From positions 558,001-622,000 of the forward strand of contig JAHHHM010000001.1 in the NCBI GenBank assembly GCA_019359355.1: DNA of 64,000 nucleotides, given 5' to 3'. Origin of the DNA: Microcoleus vaginatus WJT46-NPBG5. Lineage in GTDB: Bacteria > Cyanobacteriota > Cyanobacteriia > Cyanobacteriales > Oscillatoriaceae. Position 1 is the first letter of the stretch. Each line of letters begins with the position of its first letter. Below the pieces are notes generated by a model that saw nothing but the letters and a program-made list of their open reading frames with translations, searched no databases and was not told where the DNA came from. This document shows, piece by piece, positions 1-8,947 of this stretch. Made by a program: the position numbers and the translations under genes.

Positions 1-2187
1 GCGTCCATAAACTGTTTCGACGGCGGAACTCAAATAAAGCAACTGAGAGGTTGTTACATCAATTGACCAAACTACGTCATCAAGCGAATTGAGAATACTG
101 TTAAGCCTTTCTTCGCTTTGATGCAGCGCTTCCCCCACCAACTGCCGTTCAGCGATCTCTTCTTGCAATTGCTTGTTAGCTTGTTGGAAGGCTTTGGTGC
201 GTTCCTGAACTCGAATTTCCAAGTCTTCGTTTAACTTTTGCAACGCTTCTTCAGCCCGTTTGCGTTCTGTAATGTCGGTGGCAATGCCGTCGAGACGCAG
301 AGGGATACCGTCAGCGGTGCAAGTTAGATGTCCCCGATCATGCAGCCAGCGCACTTCTCCATCAGGCCGGACAATTCGATATTCTATCTCTTTGAAGCCG
401 GTGGTGAGCATTTGCTGGGAGGCAAACATTGCTCGTTCGCGATCTTCTGGATAAATGACTTCCAGCCATAAACTAGAGTTTTGGAAAAATTCTGAGGTGG
501 GCCGGCTGTAAACGTTTTCTGCTGCGGGATTGAGATAAAGTGTTTCAAAAGTTTGTGCAGAAACAGACCATACGATATCTGTGAGGGAGTTGAGAATGCC
601 TTCTAGCCGGTCTTCCGATTCCCGCAGTGCTTCTTCCATGCGCTTGCGATCGGTGATATCGCTGCCGATCAGGGTAACCGCAACAACTTTACCACCGTTG
701 TGAACCGGCCCAAGCCGGCTGGAATACCAGCAATAGTTGCCGGCAGAACCAACCCAAGCAAGTTCACAATTCTGGGGTAGGCCGGTTTCAAAAACGCTGT
801 TGATGCGCTGTCTTAATGGTTCGCGCGACTCTAGGGGAACGCAGTCATAAATACTGGTTCCCATAACTTCTTCTATGGTTAATCCCGGCAGGACGCGATT
901 GATAAACTGAATCGTGCCGGTGGCATCTACGGTGATAATCGTATCCGGTGCGTTTTCTACTAAGGAACGCCATTTCGCTTCTGATTCCTGTCGTGCCGTC
1001 TCCGCCCGCTTGCGCTCGGTGATGTCCTGCGCTAAACAGACAAACCCTTGAATTTGACCTTCATCATCCCGCAAAACTGAAGCTGAAAAATAGACGGGAA
1101 TTTTCTCACCATTTTTAGCTAAAAGCGTTGTTTCTTTTCGACCTAAAAAACTGTTATTTTGAGTTAGTTCGCTCTCTTCTAAATCTTTTAAAAATCTTTT
1201 ATCTCCTAATATAATTTTTAATGACTGGCCGATTAAATCGCTTTCATCGTCATATCTCAATAACAAGAAAGCAGCAAAATTAAAAGTTTTAATCGTCAGG
1301 TCAGGATTGAGGACGATCAAAGCGTCTATCATCGACCTTAAAACATTATCAAAATAAGATTGAGAAACCGTAATCTTGGCTAAATTGTCGGCCATTGTAT
1401 TAAAAGTATCTGCCAAGATAGCGATTTCACTTAGATTTTTAGATTTTAACCTGACCTCCAATTTACCTTGACCAATTTTAACCGCAGCATCTTTAATTTC
1501 AATAATCGGTTGAACAACTTTTTTTGCTAAAAATAATCCTAGATAAATGGCTAAAATAGTAACTAATATTATTGATGCCAAGTTGAGTTGCAGGGCATTT
1601 TTTACATTTCGAGCAGATCTTTCTTCAGCAAGCCTTAGATTATCTATCTCTATGGCAATCGCTCGATCAATTAAATCAAGAAATTCTTCTTCTGTTTCTT
1701 CCAAACCCTTGGTGGCTGCTAAAACAACTGCATTTGTATTTGGGGTATTTTTTAAATCAATGAGTAATTTATTCTTTTGAAAAAATATATTTTGATATTC
1801 TTGAAGTTCTTGAAACAACTTCTTTGATTTAGAATCGCGGGGAAGAGATTCTAATTTTTTCATCCAGGCATCCATTTCTTTTTGGGCTGCGGCAAATTCT
1901 TGTTCTTCTTCTTTCCGGTATTTTGCCAAATTTTGTGCTTCATTCGTCTTGGAGGATGTCTGAGCTAATTCTGATTTAATTAAAGCTTGACTTAAAGTTT
2001 CTGCAATCATTCGGGATGATGCAGATTTAATTTGTTCTAATCCAAGTATTTTGGGAAGAGTCGTTTGAGAAATATGCAATAAATAAGAATTATTATTCTT
2101 TTCTAAAAGTACGTTAATGATTCCTAAAAGGGCAACTAAAGAAGCCAGCCCCAAGAAACTCGAAACAAAAGCAGTCCTTAGCTTCAT
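1..2187 (-). CDS. Multi-PAS membrane sensor protein, C-terminus cut by window edge
   Basis: Reading the minus strand from the ATG at 2187 gives an open frame of 729 codons that runs off the window at position 1. The N-terminus (MKLRTAFVSSFLGLASLVAL) is a membrane helix. About 165 extracytoplasmic residues follow, then a second helix near residues 196-217 (IILVTILAIYLGLFL) and a HAMP linker starting KKVVQPIIEIK. After it come PAS/PAC units starting near SYFDNVLRSMIDALIVL, WRSLVENAPDTIITV, LEGILNSLTDIVWSV and, incomplete, LNSILNSLDDVVWSI. The first three end in a DITERK or DITDRK PAC signature. A coiled coil (LQKLNEDLEIRVQERTKAF) lies before the last PAS. The output domain (histidine kinase or GGDEF) is outside the window, so the class of signalling protein is open. 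The architecture is certain; the ligand is unknown. Confidence 0.9.
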   Translation of the reverse strand, partial: MKLRTAFVSSFLGLASLVALLGIINVLLEKNNNSYLLHISQTTLPKILGLEQIKSASSRMIAETLSQALIKSELAQTSSKTNEAQNLAKYRKEEEQEFAAAQKEMDAWMKKLESLPRDSKSKKLFQELQEYQNIFFQKNKLLIDLKNTPNTNAVVLAATKGLEETEEEFLDLIDRAIAIEIDNLRLAEERSARNVKNALQLNLASIILVTILAIYLGLFLAKKVVQPIIEIKDAAVKIGQGKLEVRLKSKNLSEIAILADTFNTMADNLAKITVSQSYFDNVLRSMIDALIVLNPDLTIKTFNFAAFLLLRYDDESDLIGQSLKIILGDKRFLKDLEESELTQNNSFLGRKETTLLAKNGEKIPVYFSASVLRDDEGQIQGFVCLAQDITERKRAETARQESEAKWRSLVENAPDTIITVDATGTIQFINRVLPGLTIEEVMGTSIYDCVPLESREPLRQRINSVFETGLPQNCELAWVGSAGNYCWYSSRLGPVHNGGKVVAVTLIGSDITDRKRMEEALRESEDRLEGILNSLTDIVWSVSAQTFETLYLNPAAENVYSRPTSEFFQNSSLWLEVIYPEDRERAMFASQQMLTTGFKEIEYRIVRPDGEVRWLHDRGHLTCTADGIPLRLDGIATDITERKRAEEALQKLNEDLEIRVQERTKAFQQANKQLQEEIAERQLVGEALHQSEERLNSILNSLDDVVWSIDVTTSQLLYLSSAVETVYGR

Positions 2188-2576
2188 CTTCTTCTGATTG
2201 TTTGTGAGGAGGCCGAAATTCAACGCATCATCCCAGGACTGAGCGATGACAGTGAGCGTGTGCTAGACCTAAGACTTTTTCTATTTTGGCAGACTTACTA
2301 AATGTTGGGTAATCAGTCGTTGCTTGACCCCGTTCCATTCCCAGTGCCACGCCGGCTGGGCAATTCAAGTAAAAATGAAATTTAGGGGATGTGAACAAAA
2401 TAAGCCACTTTGAGAGGCATTTTTTTCAGGATGGATTTCACCGGCTTCTAGGAACGGGACACTTCGCAAAGGCTAGGGCTAACTGATTTAACGCTGAATG
2501 AGCAACCGCAGGGGGTATCTGGCTCTGCTACCCTATTGCAATAGTATCCCCCGCTCAAACATCTCCTGCTAAACCA
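2188..2576. other. Intergenic region, no gene recognised
   Basis: This 389-base gap lies between two divergent genes and should hold both promoters. No RNA gene or clear terminator was seen. An open stretch near 2210-2290 (reading EAEIQRIIPGLSDDSERV) looks protein-like but is short and matches nothing I recognise. Confidence 0.5.
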
Positions 2577-3371
2577 ATGTTTCTGTTTTTGTCTAAGTTG
2601 CTGCCGATATTCATCTATCCTTTAGGGCTAAGCTGCCTGCTGATGCTCGTTGCCCTAGTTATAGTATGGAAGCGCCCTCGCTGGGCGGCAGCAGTGATTT
2701 CTCTGGCTTGGATAATTTTGTTGCTGGGGAGTAACGGCTGGGTAGCGCAGGGTTTAGTTCGTTCCTTGGAGTGGCAGAATTTGCCGGCAACGCAATTACC
2801 TCAAGCGGATGCCATTGTTGTCTTAGGCGGGGCAGTCAAGCCGGCTTTCTCACCTCGTCCTTGGGTTGATGTCAGTGAAGCTGGTGATCGAATTCTTCAC
2901 GGTGCTCAACTCTACCGGCAAGGGAAAGCGCCGTTTCTTATCCTCAGTGGTGGGCGCATTGAGTGGAAAGGAGGCGGGCCGGCAGAATCCGAAGATATGG
3001 CCAAAATCGCTGAAACAATGGGCGTACCGAAAGACGCGATTCTGCAAGATCCCACTTCACTCAACACCCACGAAAATGCCGTCAATGTGCGAAAAATCCT
3101 CGACTCTCAAGGGATTCGCCGGCAGGTATTGCTTGTCACCTCAGCTATGCATATGCCGCGATCGCTCCTCATTTTCAAGCGGCAAGGCATCCAAGCAACT
3201 CCTGCACCTACAGACTTTTTAGTCAGCGAACAAGAGTTGCAAGAAATTAATAGTAGCTGGCAATCAACACTGCTCAATATTCTCCCCGATGCCGACAACC
3301 TCCAGCAAACAACCAAAGCATTAAAAGAATACATCGGTCTTGTTGTCTATCGCTTGCGCGGTTGGCTTTAA
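2577..3371 (+). CDS. YdcF/ElyC-type DUF218 membrane protein
   Basis: The 264-aa protein has two N-terminal membrane helices (residues about 5-28 and 33-55) followed by a DUF218 domain. The domain opens with ADAIVVLGGAV and continues with GAQLYRQGKAPFLILSGG, the conserved segment SLNTHENAVNV and the closing block VLLVTSAMHMPRSLLIFKRQG. This is the SanA/YdcF/ElyC layout; ElyC in E. coli affects peptidoglycan and lipid-carrier metabolism, while the chemistry of most members is not known. Length and order match the family. It starts at an ATG and stands alone on the plus strand. An envelope role is an inference from the family. Confidence 0.9.
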   Translation: MFLFLSKLLPIFIYPLGLSCLLMLVALVIVWKRPRWAAAVISLAWIILLLGSNGWVAQGLVRSLEWQNLPATQLPQADAIVVLGGAVKPAFSPRPWVDVSEAGDRILHGAQLYRQGKAPFLILSGGRIEWKGGGPAESEDMAKIAETMGVPKDAILQDPTSLNTHENAVNVRKILDSQGIRRQVLLVTSAMHMPRSLLIFKRQGIQATPAPTDFLVSEQELQEINSSWQSTLLNILPDADNLQQTTKALKEYIGLVVYRLRGWL

Positions 3372-3590
3372 ACCGGCCAGATGTAGCGAGTGAGTTCAGC
3401 CGTTTCTAGGGCCGCAGTTGATTCTTTAGCGGGTATGTTATGGTGAGCTTAATCTTTCCTCTTCACACAAAAGCAAGTCGGAAGTTCATCTGAGCGACCG
3501 ATTAAGGTTGAGGAATTCTCCCTTTTAGCGCGAATTATTGCGTTTTCGTCTGCTTCCCTGTCAACCCTGGCATTGTTGCCTGTAACACCC

Positions 3591-3818
3591 ATGAAGTTCA
3601 ACGACTTGCGATGGATCGTTCCTGCGCCTCAGCCCGACATCGAAATTTTAGAAACCCATCAAATTAGCCGCGAGTTTTACCGGGAAGTTGAGCAGCGCGA
3701 AGAGTTTAATGAATACTGCCGGTGGTATTACGAAACCGCCCAGAAAAACCAGCAAGAGCTAGAAAAAATGCGGGGTGATATTAATATTTTTGGTTGGTTT
3801 TTCCGAGGACGAAAATAA
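3591..3818 (+). CDS. Small conserved-looking hypothetical protein
   Basis: This 75-aa protein starts at ATG 3591 (MKFNDLRWIVPAPQPDIEIL). A TTG at 3573 would add six residues, but the ATG is the more natural start. The protein is acidic and helical in the middle (ISREFYREVEQREEFNEYCR), has several aromatic residues, and ends in a basic GWFFRGRK tail. No membrane helix or known motif is seen. A strong terminator follows directly, which supports a real transcript. I recognise it only as the sort of short soluble protein found in cyanobacteria; function unknown. Confidence 0.7.
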   Translation: MKFNDLRWIVPAPQPDIEILETHQISREFYREVEQREEFNEYCRWYYETAQKNQQELEKMRGDINIFGWFFRGRK

Positions 3819-3823
3819 AAATT

Positions 3824-3869
3824 AAAAAGGCAAAGCAAAGAATTCTTTCTTATTACTGTTGCCTTTTTT
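3824..3869. terminator. Bidirectional terminator between the 75-aa gene and ftrV
   Basis: Arms AAAAAGGCAA (3824-3833) and TTGCCTTTTT (3859-3868) pair perfectly and give T-runs in both directions. The element sits between two convergent genes. Confidence 0.8.
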
Positions 3870-3880
3870 AAATCGACTCC

Positions 3881-4105
3881 TTATTCGATCAGCTCTAGCT
3901 CATTTCCTTGAAAGTGTGCTCTGAATTTTTTGTCAAACTTGACATGAACAGGCAGGTTGGCGCTGACGGGTCTCCCTTGCCAATCCTGAATAATGCCCAG
4001 AACTTCTCCTTCATGACCCTTGACATCAAAGGGTTGATTGCGATGATCGGGATGGTGGTAAACAATCACAGACTCTTTGACGCGAACGCGATCGCCAACT
4101 TTCAT
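3881..4105 (-). CDS. ftrV: Ferredoxin-thioredoxin reductase variable chain
   Basis: The 74-aa protein MKVGDRVRVKESVIVYHHPD is the SH3-like alpha (variable) subunit of ferredoxin-thioredoxin reductase. This enzyme passes electrons from photosystem I-reduced ferredoxin to thioredoxin in the cytosol. The family landmarks are present: VGDRVRVKESV, YHHPDHRNQPFDVKGHEGEV, DWQGRPVSANLPV and a final HFQGNELELIE. Length is normal for cyanobacteria. The catalytic [4Fe-4S] subunit ftrC is not in this window, which is usual since the two genes are often unlinked. It is convergent with the 75-aa gene and shares the terminator at 3824-3869. Confidence 0.95.
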   Translation of the reverse strand: MKVGDRVRVKESVIVYHHPDHRNQPFDVKGHEGEVLGIIQDWQGRPVSANLPVHVKFDKKFRAHFQGNELELIE

Positions 4106-4441
4106 AAATGTAGACCTAGTGTTCCCTCTCCAACAAGCTGAAAAACTGCCATTGCAAGAGCCTGGGGCTTTTTGCCAAGACAGCTTTTCTATCTTCTCAT
4201 ATCGCAGACGCTCAACCGGCTGCGGACAACCTTAATAGAATTGTCAACATTAAACTCGATTTGTCTTTTGAGCTTCACCCAACAGATAGCCAACTGAACC
4301 GAGCGCTTTGCCTGAACGGCATTCGTTCGATCTTGATTCCACTGGCAAATTCTGCAATTACCGACTCTATAAATTATTTCTAGCCGGTCGGCTCATTTCT
4401 TATCTTCATCCAGGCTTGCCGAGCAAAAAATTTGACAAGCA
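4106..4441. other. Intergenic region upstream of ftrV
   Basis: This 336-base stretch lies between ftrV and the exbD stop, both on the minus strand. It should hold the ftrV promoter. No open frame, RNA gene or clear terminator was recognised. Confidence 0.4.
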
Positions 4442-4843
4442 CTAAGGCTTCTGAGTCGCAATGGCCAATTTTGCTCCCTTAATCCGGCGCACGCGATCCA
4501 TCACCTCAACAACCACACCGTGATCAACAGCCTTATCAGCATTCAATACCACCAGCAAGTCCTCATCCGGCTTTATCTGTTTGCGAACTTCACTTTCCAG
4601 CGCATCTAGCTGAATCGGTTCACGGTTAAATGCCAACTTTCCTTCGGGATTGATCGTCACTGTCACCTGAGCCGGTTTCTGAGATTGTCCGCTTGCGGCA
4701 TTGGGCAAATTCACTGATAACCCTTCAGAGCGGGTCAAAAACAGTGTAGACATAACAAAAAACGTCAGAATTGCAAAGACCACATCAATCAACGGCACGA
4801 TGTTAATTTGAAATGGCAGTTCCGGTTCATCGGGTAGCCGCAT
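4442..4843 (-). CDS. exbD: ExbD/TolR-type proton-channel subunit
   Basis: From the ATG at 4843 the protein begins MRLPDEPELPFQINIVPLID and has 133 residues. A start seven codons further upstream (4864) is possible but would enlarge the overlap with exbB. It has a short cytosolic tail and one membrane helix carrying the channel aspartate (PLIDVVFAILTFFVM), then a periplasmic domain (VTVTINPEGKLAFN, VVLNADKAVDHGVVVEVMDR) typical of ExbD/TolR. With ExbB it forms the proton-driven motor that powers TonB. It overlaps exbB by 17 bases, so the two are translationally coupled. Confidence 0.93.
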   Translation of the reverse strand: MRLPDEPELPFQINIVPLIDVVFAILTFFVMSTLFLTRSEGLSVNLPNAASGQSQKPAQVTVTINPEGKLAFNREPIQLDALESEVRKQIKPDEDLLVVLNADKAVDHGVVVEVMDRVRRIKGAKLAIATQKP

Positions 4844-5480
4844 AAGACTTCTCTCCTCTTTCATAGCGATGGCGATACAGCAATTCTAACTGCCCACCAT
4901 ACTCCTGAATCCGTGCGATTTGGCGTGTGTAAAGCCCGCGAAATGAATTGGCAAACAGGAGAACAAAGATTGCAACAATCAATCCAGCAGCTGTAGAAAC
5001 TAGAGCTTCACTGATCCCAGCGGTGACGCCTGCTGTTTTACTGCCACCCACATCACCGATATTGAGAGAGGCAAAGGAAGTAATCAATCCCAAGACGGTG
5101 CCGAGAAGACCTAGCAGGGGTGCAAGTTGGATAATTGTATCAAAAATGTTATTAAACCGCTTCAGCAATGGAATTTCTGCTTGCGATTCAGTTTCCAAAG
5201 CAAGGCGAAATTCTTCTGGGGTGGGTTCTTCGAGTTCCAAAGCAGCTAGAAAAATTCGAGAGATGGGCAGATCGGCATTCTGCTGGAGTTTATTCAACGC
5301 GCCTACCACATTCTCGCGTCGGTACAGACCTAAGACTTCTCGCACCACACGATTTTGCCGGCGATTGACTCGAAACCAAAAAACCACCCGCTCGATAATT
5401 AGGGCCACTGCTAACACTGAAAATCCAAGCAGCGGCCACATAACCACGCCGCCGTCCGCAAAAATCTTACTGATTCCCAT
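4827..5480 (-). CDS. exbB: ExbB/TolQ/MotA-type proton-channel subunit
   Basis: The 217-aa protein has three membrane helices: about residues 10-31 (GGVVMWPLLGFSVLAVALII), 117-137 (APLLGLLGTVLGLITSF) and 152-175 (EALVSTAAGLIVAIFVLLF). The TVLGLITSF and AGLIVAIFVLLFANSF segments are the ExbB/MotA proton-channel signature. The large cytosolic loop between helices 1 and 2 matches the family. It is first in an exbB-exbD operon that diverges from the tonB gene. Together the three genes form a complete inner-membrane energising complex for TonB-dependent receptors; no receptor lies in the window. Confidence 0.94.
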   Translation of the reverse strand: MGISKIFADGGVVMWPLLGFSVLAVALIIERVVFWFRVNRRQNRVVREVLGLYRRENVVGALNKLQQNADLPISRIFLAALELEEPTPEEFRLALETESQAEIPLLKRFNNIFDTIIQLAPLLGLLGTVLGLITSFASLNIGDVGGSKTAGVTAGISEALVSTAAGLIVAIFVLLFANSFRGLYTRQIARIQEYGGQLELLYRHRYERGEKSYAATR

Positions 5481-5790
5481 GTACTGTTTCTAGGGCAATT
5501 GACAAGGCTACCATTGCTTACCAGATACTCTACTGGCAAAGCAAATCTTCATCATGCGAGATTACCCCTAATGCAAATCTATGTCAACCCCTATCTGCTT
5601 GTGTGCCTTAACCTCGCTGAGTAGCCAAGTATAGTTACTTAAAGGAAAAATTCTATTTTTTTCTGAAAAAGCTGGCTGATAAGCATTATAGAGACTGCAA
5701 CCCTAAAAATAACTCAGTTTCTCCTCTTGACAAAAGATGCCAATCGTCTTAATTTGACTCTGAGCAAGTGCAAATAGTTTGCAATAAAAG
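5481..5790. other. Divergent promoter region between exbB and tonB
   Basis: The 310-base gap is AT-rich and should hold back-to-back promoters for the exbBD operon and tonB. A Fur-like box is marked separately at 5677-5691. No other gene is seen. Confidence 0.6.
5677..5691 (+). promoter_or_regulatory. Possible Fur box upstream of tonB
   Basis: TGATAAGCATTATAG resembles the 7-1-7 Fur-family palindrome (TGATAAT-N-ATTATCA), with the TGATAA half intact and the other half degenerate. It lies 100 bases before the tonB start and about 200 before exbB. Iron control would fit the gene set, but the match is imperfect. Confidence 0.4.
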
Positions 5791-7896
5791 ATGAGTCTTT
5801 CAAGCATTGCTAGACAGCAACGAGAAAAAGAAGAGGAGGAGCTGAGGTCTTTTATGACCTACAGCGTCTTAGGTTCATTGGCGCTACACGCAGCGTTGCT
5901 GCTCCTGACCAATTTTGGAGTTAAAACGCCGGATTTGCTGGCAGCGGAACCTATAGAAGTGGTACTCGTAGAAGCTCCCAGTCTCGAAGCTGAGGAAGCA
6001 ATCGAACAGACTTTATCTGAAGAAGACGCTGCCGGCGGCGGTGGCGGCGGTGGCGGCGGTGGCGGCGGCGGTGGCGGCGGCGCTGAAGCTGATGCATTAT
6101 CTACAGCAGCAGATTCCTCATCAGAAATAGCTTTGGCTGCTCAACCAGTTGTTGCAGAGCAACAGCCAGTGCCGACCCCAACACCAGAACCGACCCCAAC
6201 ACCAGAACAGACCCCGACACCAGAACCGACCCCGACACCAGAACCAACCCCAACACCAGAACCAACCCCAACACCAGAACCAACCCCAACACCAGAACCG
6301 ACCCCGACACCAGAACCGACGTCGGAGGATAGCATCACGCCAGAAGAACCAACTCCCACACCAACCCCCACACCAACCCCCACACCAACCCCCACACCAA
6401 CCCCCACACCAACCCCCACACCAACCCCCACACCAACTCCCACACCAACTCCCACACCGGCACCAGCACCAACGCCCACACCGACACCCAAGGCAACGCC
6501 AACGCCAACACCGGCACCCAAGGCAACTCCCACACCGACACCTAAGGCAACACCAACACCTACTCCGGCACCTACACCCAAGCCGGCAGCTAGCCAAACT
6601 CCCAAACCAGCTCAGACAGCACAACCAACGCCAACGAGTTCTCCACAAATTGCGGACTCTAAGCCGGCGCAGACGCAAAATCCTTCGTCAAGCTTTTCTC
6701 CACCAAGGACTGGCTCTCTTTTAGACAATCTAGGATTTGGAGACAATCGTCGCAATCAGTCAGGAACTACAAGCGCTCGCACCAATGCTGGAGCTTCAGG
6801 CGGCGGTTCAGGCGGCGGTTCAGGCGGCGGTTCAGGCGGTGGCTCAGGCGGCGGCTCAGGCGGCGGTATCGGCACAGGCACCGGCACTGGGATAGGAGAA
6901 GGTACCGGCAGCGGTACAGGAGGCGGTAATGGCAGCGGCACAGGGACGGGTAGTGGCAGCGGCACTGGCAGTGGCAGCGGTACTGGTAGTGGATCTGGCA
7001 ACGGTAGTGGAACCGGCCCTGGCAATGGTACAAATGTTGCCACAGGGCCATCAAATCCAGGCAGTGGCACAGGAGAGGAGGACAGCGGTTCAAGCGATTC
7101 CGAATCGAGTCGTGTAGAGTGCCGCCGCTGTAATCCACCAAAATATCCCTCTGATGCTGAAGGTATAGAAGGCACGACTGACGTTTTAATCGATATTGAC
7201 AAAAATGGGGATGTCCAAAATGTAGAGATTTACAGAAGCAGTGGCTCCCCAATTCTTGATGAAGTAGCCTTAGACACTGTTAGAAACGAGTGGAAGTTCA
7301 CATCCTCAGACAGCGGAAAACAAGATTTGAGGGCGCAAGTTAACTTTGCTACTAGGGGTTCTGACTTCAACCGTGAAGCTCGTGAGCGTGAGCGTAACTT
7401 AGAAAGAGAACGCGAACAGAGAGAACGTGAAGTTGCTGAACAAAGAGAGCGCGAACAAAGAGAACGTGAAGTTGCGGAACAAAGAGAGCGCGAACAAAGA
7501 GAACGTCAACTTGCTGACCAGCAGCAGAGAGAACGCGAACAAGGCGCACAAGAACAGCGAGAGCGTGAACAACGCGAACAAGAATTGAGGGAGCAAGAAC
7601 AGCGAGAGCGCGAACAACGCGAACAAGAATCGAGGGAGCAAGAACAGCGAGAGCGTGAACAACGCGAACAAGAACAACGTGAGAACTTAAATCGCGAACC
7701 AGTTGATCCCATTCGACCAACTTCACCCCTGGAGACAAATCCACTTGGCGATCCAGTTTCACCTCTGGAGACAAATCCACTTAGCGATCCAGTTTCACCT
7801 AGGGAGACGACTCCATTTAATAATCCAACTGTCCCAGGTGAACCGGAGAACCCAATAGATTCAACTTCAACCCCTGAATCAACTGGAGCCGAATAA
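5791..7896 (+). CDS. tonB: Giant low-complexity TonB energy transducer
   Basis: This 701-aa protein is two to three times the usual TonB size. It has a cytosolic start (residues 1-22), one membrane helix (about 23-42, [20 protein letters not shown]), a run of about 17 glycines and a long Pro-Thr spacer of PTPEPT and then PTPT units (about 125-270). A Gly/Ser/Thr tract follows (about 330-430). The TonB C-terminal domain begins near residue 441 ([17 protein letters not shown]) and contains [13 protein letters not shown]-like strands and the WKF motif. Unlike most TonB proteins, it is followed by about 105 residues of Arg/Glu/Gln repeats (REREQRE type, about 525-632) and a Pro-rich tail with [10 protein letters not shown] repeats. 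Divergence from exbB-exbD supports the call. The receptor partner is unknown. Confidence 0.88.
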   Translation: MSLSSIARQQREKEEEELRSFMTYSVLGSLALHAALLLLTNFGVKTPDLLAAEPIEVVLVEAPSLEAEEAIEQTLSEEDAAGGGGGGGGGGGGGGGGAEADALSTAADSSSEIALAAQPVVAEQQPVPTPTPEPTPTPEQTPTPEPTPTPEPTPTPEPTPTPEPTPTPEPTPTPEPTSEDSITPEEPTPTPTPTPTPTPTPTPTPTPTPTPTPTPTPTPTPTPAPAPTPTPTPKATPTPTPAPKATPTPTPKATPTPTPAPTPKPAASQTPKPAQTAQPTPTSSPQIADSKPAQTQNPSSSFSPPRTGSLLDNLGFGDNRRNQSGTTSARTNAGASGGGSGGGSGGGSGGGSGGGSGGGIGTGTGTGIGEGTGSGTGGGNGSGTGTGSGSGTGSGSGTGSGSGNGSGTGPGNGTNVATGPSNPGSGTGEEDSGSSDSESSRVECRRCNPPKYPSDAEGIEGTTDVLIDIDKNGDVQNVEIYRSSGSPILDEVALDTVRNEWKFTSSDSGKQDLRAQVNFATRGSDFNREARERERNLEREREQREREVAEQREREQREREVAEQREREQRERQLADQQQREREQGAQEQREREQREQELREQEQREREQREQESREQEQREREQREQEQRENLNREPVDPIRPTSPLETNPLGDPVSPLETNPLSDPVSPRETTPFNNPTVPGEPENPIDSTSTPESTGAE
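6175..6450 (+). repeat. Tandem coding repeats for the TonB Pro-Thr spacer
   Basis: Two adjoining tandem arrays are seen. The first (about 6175-6318) is built from 18-base units of the form ACCCCAACACCAGAACCG, coding PTPEPT. The second (about 6358-6450) is built from 12-base ACACCAACCCCC units, coding TPTP. Near-identity of units points to recent slippage or unequal exchange, so length probably varies among strains. Confidence 0.9.
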
Positions 7897-7916
7897 AAGA
7901 TTGCCAGTAATTGTTA

Positions 7917-7945
7917 TTCGTTAGGGGTCAAGCGCCCCTAACGAA
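7917..7945 (+). terminator. Terminator hairpin after tonB
   Basis: An 11-bp perfect stem (TTCGTTAGGGG / CCCCTAACGAA) with a 7-base loop lies 20 bases after the tonB stop. It is followed by AT-rich sequence without a clean T-run. Confidence 0.65.
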
Positions 7946-8132
7946 AATATAGCTATTTATATTGATATGGCTTCATTTTCTCAGTTGTGGCAGATTCGGC
8001 AATGCCGGCATCACCCCATAAGAAAACGCCGGCTTCCGTTCCACTTTAATTGAAGGAGTAAAAGTAGCAGGGTGCCGGCTAAAAGAACTTAATTAATTTC
8101 ATTGATAACAATGTGACCAGTTTTTCTACACG

Positions 8133-8810
8133 TTAACTGCCGGCTTCTGCATCTTGCGCTATATTTTCCCCCAAGCGAGGCTCAACACCGGCAAGCAAGC
8201 GCTCAATATTACTTTGATGACGCCAAATCACATATAAACCGCCGGCAACCGCCAATAAACAGTAAGGCAGTGGTTGATGGGTCACAATCATCAAGATCGC
8301 ACAGCCAATCGTCCCCGAAATTGAACTAAGAGAAACAATTCGGGAAATTGCTAAAACAGCGAGAAAAGTGCCCAAAGTTCCTAAGCCCACCGGCCAGTAT
8401 AGTGCTAACAAAAGGCCCAAACTCGTCGCCACAGATTTGCCGCCACTGAAGCCTAGCCAAATAGATTTACTGTGACCCAACATAACAGCTAATCCTGACG
8501 CCACCACCATCCAAGGCAGCCAATTATCAAGAATTGGGGGCGCAACCAGGGTAGAAGTTATATCCAGCGTGTAAGCCCAGCGAGTTAGCAAGATCGCCGA
8601 AGCTCCCTTTAAGATATCAACCAAGAGGACAAATAGCGCCGGCCCTTTTCCCAGGGTTCTTAGCACATTCGTCGCGCCGGTTGATCCTGAACCCACCTCC
8701 CGAATGTCAACACCCTTAAGCCATCGTCCTATCGCATAGCCGGTGGGAGTTGAACCCAACAGATAAGCCGCTATCAGCAATCCCAAATTAAAACTTAACC
8801 AAAGAGCCAT
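8133..8810 (-). CDS. plsY: Glycerol-3-phosphate acyltransferase PlsY
   Basis: The 225-aa polytopic membrane protein carries the PlsY signatures AAYLLGSTPTGYAIGRWLKG (near the start), VGSGSTGATNVLRTLGKGPA (substrate-binding loop) and GHSKSIWLGFSGGKSVATSLG. PlsY transfers the acyl group of acyl-phosphate to glycerol-3-phosphate, the first committed step of membrane glycerolipid synthesis. It starts at an ATG and closes a run of minus-strand genes headed by mlaE, a setting that fits lipid metabolism. Its length is close to the family norm, with a short acidic C-terminal extension. Confidence 0.97.
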   Translation of the reverse strand: MALWLSFNLGLLIAAYLLGSTPTGYAIGRWLKGVDIREVGSGSTGATNVLRTLGKGPALFVLLVDILKGASAILLTRWAYTLDITSTLVAPPILDNWLPWMVVASGLAVMLGHSKSIWLGFSGGKSVATSLGLLLALYWPVGLGTLGTFLAVLAISRIVSLSSISGTIGCAILMIVTHQPLPYCLLAVAGGLYVIWRHQSNIERLLAGVEPRLGENIAQDAEAGS

Positions 8811-8947
8811 TCTACAATTTTAGATTTGTCAACAACTGTGAATTAAACTTCCTACATTCAGCCGGCAAACAGATACCAAAAATATCTGTGTTTATCTGTG
8901 GGTCACATTTTTGCCGAAACTGCAAGCAAACCAATCACAACTCACCC

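Noticed and set aside
6101-6724. Several long frames on both strands inside tonB
   Set aside because: They are shadows of the GC-rich coding repeats and have no ribosome site or family pattern.
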